Assembly (NCBI RefSeq): GCF_031085175.1
Contig: NZ_JAVHUY010000015.1
Location: 144,400-208,399, forward strand
Direction: 5' to 3'
Origin: Phytohabitans maris
GTDB lineage: Bacteria; Actinomycetota; Actinomycetes; Mycobacteriales; Micromonosporaceae
Length of the DNA: 64,000 nucleotides
A program made the position numbers and the translations under genes. Shown in pieces: positions 47,881 to 56,042 of the stretch. Within the stretch, counting starts at the first letter, position 1; every line of letters starts with the position of its first letter. The notes beneath the pieces are model-generated. The model ran no database searches and was not told where the DNA came from. It saw only the letters and a list, made by a program, of their open reading frames with translations.

Positions 47881-50447
47881 TGCTGCGGGCAAGCCTGAAG
47901 AGCCTCTTCTCCCGCAAGCTGCGCCTCACGCTCGCGATCGTGGCGATCGTGCTCGGCGTGTCGTTCCTGTCCGGCGCGTTCGTGCTCACCGACTCGCTCG
48001 GTGCCCGCTTCGAGCGGCTCTTCACGAGCATCAACCAGGACGTCGACGTCCAGGTGGCGCTCAGCGAGGACGGCCAGGACGAGGACCCGCAGCCCAAGCT
48101 CACCCAGGCGCAGATCGACGCGATGGCCGCGCTGCCCGGCGCGCGGGCGGTCTCCGGCGACGTGAGCGCGATCGGCGTGATCCCGTTCGACCGGGAGGAC
48201 GGCAAGCCGGCGACCACCTCCGGCGCGCCGCAGATCGGCGGCGGAGTCAAGGGCGACGACCCGTTCGCGCTGGTCCAGCTCGCGGACGGCCGGTGGCCGT
48301 CCACCGACGACGAGGTCGTGATCACGCGGTACACCGCGGACCAGACCCACTCCGCCACCGGCGACCGCCTCAAGATCTTCCTGCCCGAGGTGAACGAGGC
48401 GCGCGAGTTCACCATCACCGGCACCGCGGTCTACGACGGCGACCGCGAGTCGCTCGCCGGCGAGACGCTGATCCTCTTCGAGGAGGGCTTCGCCCAGCGC
48501 ACGTTCTACGGGCAGGAAGGGCTCTTCTCCGGCGCCTCGCTCGCTGCCCGCGACGGCGTGACCCAGGAACAGCTGCGCGAGCAGGTCGCGCCGATCGTGC
48601 CGAACGGCTTCGAGGCCAAGACCGGCGAGCAGGCGAACGAGGACGCGGCCAACGACGTGCAGGAAGGGCTCTCCGCTCTCACCACGTACTTCTTCGGCCC
48701 GTTCGCGATCGTGGCGCTGCTGGTCGGCATCTTCCTGATCTTCAACACGTTCAACATCCTGGTCGCCCAGCGCGCCTCGGAGCTGGCGCTCTTCCGCGCG
48801 ATGGGGGCGAGCTGGGGGCAGGTGACCGGCTCGGTGCTGATCGAGGCGGTGCTGGTCGGCGTGGTCGGCTCCACGCTCGGCCTGCTCGCCGGCATCGGCC
48901 TCGGGCTCGCCGGCAGCGCCGCGCTGACCTCGCTCATCGGGGCCCAGCTCCCCGGCGCCGGCATCACCGTGGGTGCCACGCCGGTGATCCTCGCGTACGT
49001 GGTGGGCATCCTGGTCACGGTCGTCTCCGCGTTCGTACCGGCGATCCGCGCCTCGGCGGTGCCGCCGCTCGCGGCGATGCGCGAGGTCAACCGCCCGGAC
49101 AAGCCGCTGCGCGTGCTGACGATCGTCGGGCTCGTCTTCGCCGTACCCGGGATCGCGCTCTTGATTCTGGGTCTTGTCGGCTCGACGCTGGCGCCGCTGC
49201 TGTTCGGCTCGCTGCTGGCGTTCCTCGGCGTGATGATCTTGTCGCCGCTGCTGACCAGGCCGCTCGCCGGCCTGATCGGCCGGGTCGTCGGGTGGGGGAT
49301 GAGCGGCCGCCTCGGCGTGCGCAACGCGCTGCGCAACCCCCGCCGCACCGCGGTCACCGCCGCCGCCCTGATGATCGGCGTGACGCTGGTGAGCGCGGCG
49401 AGCGTGCTCGGCGAGTCGTTCACCCGCACGATCGACCAGACCATCAACGCGACGGTCGGTGCCGAGGTCATCGTCCAGACCAACACGACCGGGGGCCCGC
49501 CGGGCGAGGTCGGCTTCCCGGACCGGGCCACCGACCAGGTCCGGCAGCTGCCCGGCGTCGAGGAGATCGTGCCGCTCTACATCTCGATCGGGGCGCGGGT
49601 GGACGACGCCGCGCCGCCGTTCGGCGGCACGTTCGCCACGGACGACCTGGCGGTGGCGCGGGACATGTTCGCGATGAAGGCCGTCGAGGGTGACCTGCGC
49701 ACGCTGCGGCCGGGCGAGTTCGTCACCGACCAGAACACGTTCGAGTCGCGTGGCTGGGCGGTCGGCCAGAGCGTCCCGATCGAGCTGGACCAGGGGGGCG
49801 AGCAGCAGTACCGGCTGGTCGGCGTCTACGAGTCCACGCCGATCTGGACCGACACGCTGATCCTGCCCAAGCAGGCGGTGGCCGACTTCGCCGGCCCGCT
49901 GGCCCTGCAGGGGTACGTCAGCCTCGACGACGGCGCCGACACGGACGCGGTGGTCGCCGACATCGAGCGGGTCATGGCCGACTATCCACTGGTGACGGTG
50001 GGCGACCGGTCGGCGCTGCTGGACCAGTTCGACAGCTTCATCGACATCGCGCTCGGCATCATCTACGTGCTGCTCGGCGTGGCCATCCTCATCGCGCTGC
50101 TCGGCATCCTCAACACGCTGCTGCTGAGCATCTTCGAGCGGACCCGCGAGCTGGGGCTGCTCCGCGCGGTCGGCCTCAACCGCCGCGGCGTGATGCGGAT
50201 GGTGGGTACCGAGTCGGTGGTCATGGCGGTCTTCGGCTGCCTGCTCGGCATCATCGTCGGCGTGGGGCTGGGCGCGGCCCTGGCGGCGGCGCTCATCGAC
50301 CGCGACTTCCTCACGGTGGTCGCGATCCCGTGGGTCAGCCTGATCGTCTTCGTGGTGATCACGGTGATCGCCGGCGTCCTGGCCGCGCTCTGGCCGGCCT
50401 GGCGCGCCGCCCGCCTGAACGTCCTCGAAGCGATCGCCTACGAATAG
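47880..50447 (+). CDS. FtsX-like ABC transporter permease (duplicated)
   Basis: 855 residues. The N-terminal helix (LRLTLAIVAIVLGVSFLSGAFVLTD) precedes a large extracellular domain, then three helices (FAIVALLVGIFLIFNTFNILVAQRASELALFRAMGASWGQ), a middle pair and a second copy with ALLGILNTLLLSIFERTRELGLLRAVGLNRR. The last residues WRAARLNVLEAIAYE are the typical end of this family. It probably exports or extracts lipids or peptides across the membrane. Confidence 0.93.
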   Translation: MLRASLKSLFSRKLRLTLAIVAIVLGVSFLSGAFVLTDSLGARFERLFTSINQDVDVQVALSEDGQDEDPQPKLTQAQIDAMAALPGARAVSGDVSAIGVIPFDREDGKPATTSGAPQIGGGVKGDDPFALVQLADGRWPSTDDEVVITRYTADQTHSATGDRLKIFLPEVNEAREFTITGTAVYDGDRESLAGETLILFEEGFAQRTFYGQEGLFSGASLAARDGVTQEQLREQVAPIVPNGFEAKTGEQANEDAANDVQEGLSALTTYFFGPFAIVALLVGIFLIFNTFNILVAQRASELALFRAMGASWGQVTGSVLIEAVLVGVVGSTLGLLAGIGLGLAGSAALTSLIGAQLPGAGITVGATPVILAYVVGILVTVVSAFVPAIRASAVPPLAAMREVNRPDKPLRVLTIVGLVFAVPGIALLILGLVGSTLAPLLFGSLLAFLGVMILSPLLTRPLAGLIGRVVGWGMSGRLGVRNALRNPRRTAVTAAALMIGVTLVSAASVLGESFTRTIDQTINATVGAEVIVQTNTTGGPPGEVGFPDRATDQVRQLPGVEEIVPLYISIGARVDDAAPPFGGTFATDDLAVARDMFAMKAVEGDLRTLRPGEFVTDQNTFESRGWAVGQSVPIELDQGGEQQYRLVGVYESTPIWTDTLILPKQAVADFAGPLALQGYVSLDDGADTDAVVADIERVMADYPLVTVGDRSALLDQFDSFIDIALGIIYVLLGVAILIALLGILNTLLLSIFERTRELGLLRAVGLNRRGVMRMVGTESVVMAVFGCLLGIIVGVGLGAALAAALIDRDFLTVVAIPWVSLIVFVVITVIAGVLAALWPAWRAARLNVLEAIAYE

Positions 50448-50462
50448 CGTGCCGCGTCAAGG

Positions 50463-50515
50463 TCCCGGGGCCCGGTTCGCGCCGGCCCCCGGGGCTTTTC
50501 GTTTCAGCGTGAAAC
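50463..50515 (+). terminator. Terminator hairpins after the ABC permease
   Basis: An imperfect GC stem (50464-50475 with 50482-50494, C bulges) is followed by CTTTTC, and then by a second small hairpin GTTTCA-GCG-TGAAAC (50501-50515). It starts 16 bp past the stop at 50447 and insulates the lanthipeptide region. Confidence 0.7.
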
Positions 50516-50631
50516 GCCCTCGGTGAGGATGTGAAGCGCCTTCGGCGGAAGAACGGCGGGAGAACGGGGAGAAAAGGCGCGGGTGGTGCGCTAGTCGAGC
50601 GGTCGTCAAGTACGTGTGCTAAAGATTATCC

Positions 50632-51213
50632 GTGATCAGGACATTGTTGATTCTCGATGGTGCGCTGGTCCGCGGAGCGCTCGCCTTCGTCCTGTCGGCG
50701 CAGGACGACATCGAGGTCGTGGGTGAGGGCAACGGGGGCGACGACGCGGCGGCCCTGATCCGGTCGCTGCGGCCCGACGTGGTCGTGACCGACGTCGACG
50801 CGATGGCGGTCCCGCACCGGCGGCTGCCCTGCCCGGCGCTCGTGCTCGCCTCCCAGCGCCAGGCGCGGCGGCTCGCCGTGGCGGTACGCCGGCAGGCACA
50901 GCCCTGCGGCTTCCTCGGCGACCACGTCGCGCCGCAGCGGGTGGTGGACGGGGTCCGGCGGCTGGCCCGGGGCGAGCCGGTCGCCGACGCCCGGCTGGCC
51001 GCGGCGGCGCTGGCCCGGAAGAACCCGCTGACCGAGCGGGAGACCGAGATCCTGGAGATCGCCGCGACCGGGTCGCCGGCCAAGGACATCGCGGCGCGGC
51101 TGCACCTCTCGCCCGGCACCGTGCGCAACTACCTGTCCCGAGTCGTGGCCAAGGCCGGCGCGCGTACGCGTATCGAAGCCGTCCGGATAGCACAGGAATC
51201 GGGCTGGATCTGA
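50632..51213 (+). CDS. RamR/AmfR-like LuxR-type response regulator (atypical receiver), first copy
   Basis: 193 residues from GTG 50632. N-terminal receiver-like fold: IRTLLILDGALVRGALAFVLSAQDDIEVVGEG, with the phospho-acceptor strand DVVVTDVDAM. The upstream acidic pair is reduced (ILDGALV) and the conserved Lys region reads GFLGDH, so phosphorylation-dependent switching is doubtful. The LuxR domain ends GTVRNYLSRVVAKAGARTRIEAVRIAQESGWI. It is paralogous to the regulator at 57734 over its whole length. It lies directly upstream of the LanKC gene, which it probably activates, as RamR does ramC. Confidence 0.88.
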   Translation: MIRTLLILDGALVRGALAFVLSAQDDIEVVGEGNGGDDAAALIRSLRPDVVVTDVDAMAVPHRRLPCPALVLASQRQARRLAVAVRRQAQPCGFLGDHVAPQRVVDGVRRLARGEPVADARLAAAALARKNPLTERETEILEIAATGSPAKDIAARLHLSPGTVRNYLSRVVAKAGARTRIEAVRIAQESGWI

Positions 51214-51384
51214 TCCACAAGCACCTATAAGTGCGATAGGTAATGCCACTATCCGCGTGTGAATTACCCACGCGTAGCCAACGCTTTCGTCATCTCGCGG
51301 AGGTGACGGCCGGCACTAGAGCCCGTCCCACTCCGTCGTCAGGATGAGCTTCGTCAATACGAAGGAACGAAGGCGGGTGGCCGT

Positions 51385-54105
51385 ATGGACGATCGATACG
51401 AAGCGTTCTGCATGGCGAGCCCGTTGTTCTACGACGCCCTCCACTCCACCCGGAAAGCGTCGTTCCGCACCGCCGAGCGCGCCCTGCCCGCGGGCTGGAG
51501 CCGGCACGAGCGGGACGACTGGTGGATCTTCAGCAGCGGCCGGGACGTACCGGCCCAGGGGTGGAAGATCCACGTCTCGGCCACCCTCGGCAACGCCGAC
51601 TGGGTCCTCGACACCGTCTGGGACTACTGCGTGCCGCGCGGCGTCGACTTCAAGTTCCTCCGCTCGCCCTCCGCGCTGCTCGCCCGCGTCTCCAAGTACG
51701 CGCCGCGCGGCTACAGCGGGAAGCTCGTCACGATCTACCCGGTCGACGACGGGGCCTGCCACACGGTCCTGCGCGAGCTCGGCGACCTGCTCGACGGCGC
51801 GGAGAACCCGTACATCCTGAGCGACCTGCGCTGGGGCGCCGGGCCGCTGCACGTGCGGTACGGGGCGTTCACCAGCCGGTTCTGCGTCGGGCCGGACGGC
51901 ACGGTCGTACCCGCGATCGCCGACCCGACCGGGACGCTGGTGCCGGACCGGCGGGCGCCGGTCTTCCACGTGCCGCAGTGGGTGACGCTCCCCGACTTCC
52001 TCGCGCCACACCTGGCCGCCCGCAACGCGGTCAGCGTCGCCGACCTGCCGTACACGATCGAGCGGGTGCTCCACTTCTCCAACGGCGGCGGCATCTACGC
52101 CGGCACCGAGAAGGCGACCGGCCGCCGCGTCGTGCTCAAGGAGGGGCGGCCGCACGCCGGCATCGACGCCCGCGGCGACGACGCGGTGCGCCGGGTCGAG
52201 CGGGAGTACGACGTGCTGCGCCGCCTCGCCGGGATCCCCGGGGTGCCCGAGGCGCTCGACCTCTTCTCGGTCGGCGAGCACCGCTTCCTGGCGATGGAGC
52301 ACGTCGACGGCACCCCGCTCAACAAGGCGGTGGTCCGCCGCTACCCGCTGGTCGACGCCGACCCCGGCCCGGACGCGGCCGCCGAGTACGCGCGCTGGGC
52401 GCTGCGGGTCCACGCCCAGGTCGAGCGGACCGTCCACTGTATCCACCAGCGCGGCATCGTCTACGGCGACATGCACATGTTCAACGTGCTGGTCACCGAG
52501 GAGGGCGAGACGTACCTGGTCGACTACGAGGTGGCCGCCCCGGTCGAGGAGGCGACCCGGCCGGCGCTGGGCAACCAGGGCTTCAGCCCGCCCCGCGGCA
52601 CCACCGGCTTCGACGTCGACCGGTACGGCCTGGCCTGCCTGCGCTTCGCGCTCTTCCTCCCGCTCAGCAACATGACCTGGCTGCACCGGCCGGTGGTCCG
52701 CCGCCACGCCGAGGTCGTCGCCGAACACTTCCCGGTGCCGCGCGCGTTCCTCGACGAGGGGGCGGAAGTGATCGCACCCGGCGCGCCACCGCCGCCGCCC
52801 TGGCACACCGACTGGCCGCGGCTCCGCGACGACCTGGCCCGGGCCATCCTCGCCAGCGCCACCCCGGACCGCGACGACCGGCTCTTCCCCGGCGACATCG
52901 AGCAGTTCGGCACCGGCGGCGGGCTCAACCTCGCGTACGGCGCGGCCGGCGTCCTCTACGCCCTCTCCGTCACCGGCGCCGGCCGGCACCCGGAGCTGGA
53001 GCGGTGGCTGCTGCGGAAGGTGGCCGCCCCGGAGAGCGGCACCCCGCTCGGCCTGTACGACGGTCTGCACGGTGCCGCGTTCGTCCTGGACCACCTCGGC
53101 CACCGCCAGCCGGCGCTGGACACGGTCGACCTGTGCCTGCGGGAGGACTGGGAGCGGCTCGGCCTCGACCTGCGCGGCGGGCTCGCCGGCATCGGGCTCA
53201 ACCTGCTGCACCTCGCCGACCACACCGGCGAACCGGCGCTGCGGGTGGCCGCGCACCGGGCCGCCGAGCTCACCGCCGAGCGACTGGGCACAGTGGACTC
53301 CGTACCGGCGACCAGCGGCGGCGCCAACCCGTACGCCGGGCTGATGCGCGGCTCAGCCGGGGCGGCCCTGTTGCTGCTGCGCGCGTACGACGACACCGGC
53401 GACCGCGGGTACCTCGACGCGGCCGCGGTCGCGCTCCGGCAGGACCTGCGCCGCTGCGTCACCCGGGACGGCGGCGAGCTGCACGTCGACGAGGGCTGGC
53501 GGACGATGCCGTACCTCGACGTGGGCAGCGTCGGCATCGGCCTGGTGCTGGACGAGTACCTGGCCCGGCACGACGACGGCGAGTTCGCCGCGGCGGTACC
53601 GGGGATCGAGCGGGCGGCACAGTCCACGATGTACATCCTGCCCGGCCTCTTCTCCGGCCGCGCCGGCATCCTGCTCTACCTGGTCGGCCACGGCCCCGAC
53701 CGGGGGCTGTGGCGATCCGGAGCTGGGCGCGAAGCGACCAGCCCGGATCGAACCGGCGTCCGGGGCGGAAGCGAGCGGAGCGAGCCAACCAGGACGGTCA
53801 GCGACCCGCTCGTGGCCAAGCAGGTGCGCAACCTGGGCTGGCACGCGCTGCCGTACGGCGGCGGCTTCGCCTTCCCCGGCACCGCGCTGATGCGCCTGTC
53901 GATGGACCTCGCCACCGGCACGGCCGGGGTGCTGCTGGCGCTCGGCGCCGCCCTGCACGGCGAACCGGTGCACCTCCCGCTGCTGCACCCCAGCGCGTGG
54001 AGCGCCCCGGACGCCGCGGCCCCGCGGACTCCCGCGCCCGGCCGGTGGGACGCCGCCGCACAGTCTCCCGCGCCGACCGGCGCGGGACAGGTAACACCAA
54101 CCTAG
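51385..54105 (+). CDS. Class III lanthipeptide synthetase (LanKC, RamC/AmfT-like)
   Basis: 906 residues in the usual three parts. Residues 1-210 are the lyase domain (YEAFCMASPLFYD, GRDVPAQGWKIHVSATLGNADWVL, KYAPRGYSGKLVTIYPVD). Residues 225-500 are the Ser/Thr kinase domain: VVLKEG with Lys252, catalytic Asp362 and Asn367 in YGDMHMFN, metal-binding Asp380 in VDYEVA. The LanC-like cyclase starts around 515 (GAAGVLYALSVTG, GLYDGLHGAAFVLDHLGH, RGGLAGIGLNLLHL, GLMRGSAGAALLLLR, DLATGTAGVLLALGAALHGEPVHLPLL) and, as in class III, the class I/II zinc ligands are not evident. It dehydrates Ser and forms lanthionine/labionin in the precursor at 54120. A non-conserved Arg/Ser-rich insert lies near residues 777-803. 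Confidence 0.95.
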   Translation: MDDRYEAFCMASPLFYDALHSTRKASFRTAERALPAGWSRHERDDWWIFSSGRDVPAQGWKIHVSATLGNADWVLDTVWDYCVPRGVDFKFLRSPSALLARVSKYAPRGYSGKLVTIYPVDDGACHTVLRELGDLLDGAENPYILSDLRWGAGPLHVRYGAFTSRFCVGPDGTVVPAIADPTGTLVPDRRAPVFHVPQWVTLPDFLAPHLAARNAVSVADLPYTIERVLHFSNGGGIYAGTEKATGRRVVLKEGRPHAGIDARGDDAVRRVEREYDVLRRLAGIPGVPEALDLFSVGEHRFLAMEHVDGTPLNKAVVRRYPLVDADPGPDAAAEYARWALRVHAQVERTVHCIHQRGIVYGDMHMFNVLVTEEGETYLVDYEVAAPVEEATRPALGNQGFSPPRGTTGFDVDRYGLACLRFALFLPLSNMTWLHRPVVRRHAEVVAEHFPVPRAFLDEGAEVIAPGAPPPPPWHTDWPRLRDDLARAILASATPDRDDRLFPGDIEQFGTGGGLNLAYGAAGVLYALSVTGAGRHPELERWLLRKVAAPESGTPLGLYDGLHGAAFVLDHLGHRQPALDTVDLCLREDWERLGLDLRGGLAGIGLNLLHLADHTGEPALRVAAHRAAELTAERLGTVDSVPATSGGANPYAGLMRGSAGAALLLLRAYDDTGDRGYLDAAAVALRQDLRRCVTRDGGELHVDEGWRTMPYLDVGSVGIGLVLDEYLARHDDGEFAAAVPGIERAAQSTMYILPGLFSGRAGILLYLVGHGPDRGLWRSGAGREATSPDRTGVRGGSERSEPTRTVSDPLVAKQVRNLGWHALPYGGGFAFPGTALMRLSMDLATGTAGVLLALGAALHGEPVHLPLLHPSAWSAPDAAAPRTPAPGRWDAAAQSPAPTGAGQVTPT
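53714..53800. repeat. In-frame palindromic repeat insertion within the cyclase part of lanKC
   Basis: An imperfect palindrome GATCCGGAGCTGG...CCAGCCCGGATC (53714-53749) is followed by a GGAAGCGAGCGGAGCGAGCC block (53766-53787). Both look like non-coding REP-type sequence yet are in frame within lanKC. They encode an Arg/Ser-rich stretch (REATSPDRTGVRGGSERSEP) between the otherwise conserved LLYLVGHGPD and RNLGWHALPY segments. Confidence 0.55.
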
Positions 54106-54119
54106 AGGGAGGTGCCGCG

Positions 54120-54272
54120 ATGGCACTGCTCGACCTGCAGGCGATGGAGACCCCGGCGACCGAGCTGGGCAACAACAGCAGCCACAGCAACCACAGCTGC
54201 TCGGCCAGCGACCTGAGCGCGCTGCTCTGCGGCGACCACAGCGTCCTGTCCGTGACGCTCTGCCACAACTGA
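54120..54272 (+). CDS. SapB/AmfS-like class III lanthipeptide precursor with three ring motifs
   Basis: 50 residues from ATG 54120, after GAGGGAGG. The leader MALLDLQAMETPATELGNN has the LLDLQ motif recognised by class III synthetases and is nearly identical to the AmfS/RamS leaders at its start. The core has three S-x2-S-x3-C motifs: Ser20/Ser23/Cys27, Ser30/Ser33/Cys37 and Ser41/Ser44/Cys48. The last two match the two rings of SapB (LLCGD linker, LSVTLC end); the first one is extra, in a His/Asn/Ser-rich stretch. It is 15 bp downstream of lanKC and directly upstream of two ABC genes. After cutting it should be a surface-active morphogenetic peptide with up to three labionin or lanthionine rings. 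Confidence 0.95.
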   Translation: MALLDLQAMETPATELGNNSSHSNHSCSASDLSALLCGDHSVLSVTLCHN

Positions 54273-54327
54273 TCCACCGCGCCCCAGCCTCCGGGCCGTA
54301 CCGGCAGGGCCTTCGAAGGGAGTCTAT

Positions 54328-55983
54328 GTGACGGCGACGTTCGGCGCGGTCGTCCGAAAGGGCGGCGCGGGACTGCCCGTCATCGCCCTCTCCGCGCTGG
54401 TGGGCTCCGGCGTCACGCTCGCCCTCCCGGCCGTGCTGGGGCGGGCGATCGACGCGATCGTGGCCGGCGCGGCGCCGGGCGGCTGGATCACCGTCGCATG
54501 TGGACTGATCGGGCTCGGCATGGCCGCCGAGATCGCCGGCGCGTACGCGGCCGCCGCGAGCACCGCCGGCGCCACCGCCTGGCTGCGCGACCGGCTGGTC
54601 CGGCACACGCTCGCGATCGGGCCGCGGCGGGCCGGCGCGTTCGAGACCGGCGACCTCGTCAGCCGCGTCTCCGGCAACGCCGTCGAGGCCGCGCAGGCCG
54701 GCCCCTCCGCGGTCGCCGCCGCCACCGCGCTGCTGCCGCCGGCCGGCGCGCTGGTGCTGCTCGCCGCCGTCGACCCGTGGCTGGCCGCCGTCTTCCTCGC
54801 CGGGCTCGTGCTGCTCGGCGCGGTGCTGCGGGCGTTCACCCGGCACACCGCGGCGGCCGTCACCGCGTACCAGCGCACGCAGGGCCGCCTCGCCGCCCGC
54901 CTCGCCGAGTCCCTCGCCGGCATCCGCACGATCGCCGCCGCCGGCACGGTCGACCGCGAGCGGCGGCGGATCCTCGAACCGCTCGGCGCCCTGCGCCGCG
55001 AGGGTGCCGACACCTGGCGCGTGCTCGGCCGTTCCAGCGCCCAGGCCGCCGCCACCGGCCCGCTCCTGCTCGTCGCCGTGCTCGCCACGGGCGGGCTCGC
55101 CCTCGCCGCCGGGCGGATCAGCGCCGGCGACCTCTTCGCCGCCAGCCGGTACGCCGCGATCGGCGCCGGCCTCGGCTCCCTCACCGGCGTGCTCGGCCGG
55201 CTCGCCCGCTCCCGCGCCGGGGTGCGCCGCGCCGCCGAGGTGCTCGACATCCCCACCGTCCGGCATGGACCGTCCACAGTGCCGGAGGGACCGGGCACAG
55301 TGGAGTTCCAGGGGGTCTCGGCCCGGAGCGACGGCGGCGCGCCGCTGCTGGACGGCGTCGACCTGGTGCTCCCCGGCGGGGCGACGGTCGCGGTGGTCGG
55401 CCGGTCCGGCGCCGGCAAGTCGGTCCTCGCCGCCCTCGCCGCCCGCCTGCGCGACCCCGACGCCGGCCGGGTGCTGCTCGACGGCGTGCCGCTGCCCGAC
55501 CTCAGCCGCGCCGCGCTGCGCACGGCGGTCGGCTGCGCCTTCGAACGCCCGGTCCTGGTGGGCGGGACGGTCGCCGACGCCGTCGGGCTCGGGCTTTCCC
55601 GCGACCGGGTACGCGCGGCGGCGTACGCGACGCACGCACACGACTTCGTCAGCCGGCTCCCCGAGGGGTACGACACGGCGCTGGCCCAGGCGCCCATGTC
55701 CGGTGGCGAGGCGCAGCGGCTGGGGCTGGCCCGCGCGTGGCACGCCGAGCGGCTGCTGGTGCTGGACGACGCCACGTCCAGTGTGGACACCGCGACGGAG
55801 GTGCGGATCGCGGCCGCGCTGACCGGGTCGGGCGGCGGCCGTACCCGGCTCGTCGTCACCCACCGCGCCGCCACCGCCGCCCGCGCGGACCTGGTGGTGT
55901 GGCTGGCCGGCGGCCGGGTGCGGGCGGTGGGCCGGCACGCGGACCTGTGGGCCGACCCGGAGTACCGCGAGGTCTTCCGATGA
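54328..55983 (+). CDS. ABC half-transporter of the lanthipeptide cluster (RamA/AmfB-like)
   Basis: 551 residues from GTG 54328 (site GAAGGGAG). Six-helix membrane domain in the first 320 residues (LPVIALSALVGSGVTLALPAVLG, AAASTAGATAWLRDRLV, TALLPPAGALVLLAAV). NBD: Walker A GRSGAGKS near 358-365, signature MSGGEAQRLGLARA, Walker B LLVLDDATSSVD, switch VTHRA. No peptidase domain, so the leader is removed elsewhere. It is expected to pair with the 56036 product as an exporter heterodimer. Its TGA stop is followed by a repeat insertion. Confidence 0.93.
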   Translation: MTATFGAVVRKGGAGLPVIALSALVGSGVTLALPAVLGRAIDAIVAGAAPGGWITVACGLIGLGMAAEIAGAYAAAASTAGATAWLRDRLVRHTLAIGPRRAGAFETGDLVSRVSGNAVEAAQAGPSAVAAATALLPPAGALVLLAAVDPWLAAVFLAGLVLLGAVLRAFTRHTAAAVTAYQRTQGRLAARLAESLAGIRTIAAAGTVDRERRRILEPLGALRREGADTWRVLGRSSAQAAATGPLLLVAVLATGGLALAAGRISAGDLFAASRYAAIGAGLGSLTGVLGRLARSRAGVRRAAEVLDIPTVRHGPSTVPEGPGTVEFQGVSARSDGGAPLLDGVDLVLPGGATVAVVGRSGAGKSVLAALAARLRDPDAGRVLLDGVPLPDLSRAALRTAVGCAFERPVLVGGTVADAVGLGLSRDRVRAAAYATHAHDFVSRLPEGYDTALAQAPMSGGEAQRLGLARAWHAERLLVLDDATSSVDTATEVRIAAALTGSGGGRTRLVVTHRAATAARADLVVWLAGGRVRAVGRHADLWADPEYREVFR

Positions 55984-56042
55984 ACCACCCCACGAAAACG
56001 CTCCGCTGCGCTCCACGTTTACGCGGGGGCCCCGGGTGAACC
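55981..56042. repeat. 50-bp dispersed repeat inserted at the junction of the two ABC genes, flanked by a 6-bp direct repeat
   Basis: The element 55987-56036 (ACCCCACGAAAACGCTCCGC at its left end, GGGGGCCCCGGG at its right end) is bordered by TGAACC at 55981-55986 and at 56037-56042. It matches 11486-11535 (reverse) at about 44 of 50 bases. Without it the genes would read ATGAACCCGG, a standard 4-bp stop/start overlap. The insertion converts the start of the second gene to GTG. Confidence 0.75.

Noticed and set aside
55980..56039. 19-codon mini-ORF between the two ABC genes as a leader peptide or second precursor
   Set aside because: It is simply the translation of the inserted 50-bp repeat starting at the former ATG; no leader motif or Ser/Cys pattern.
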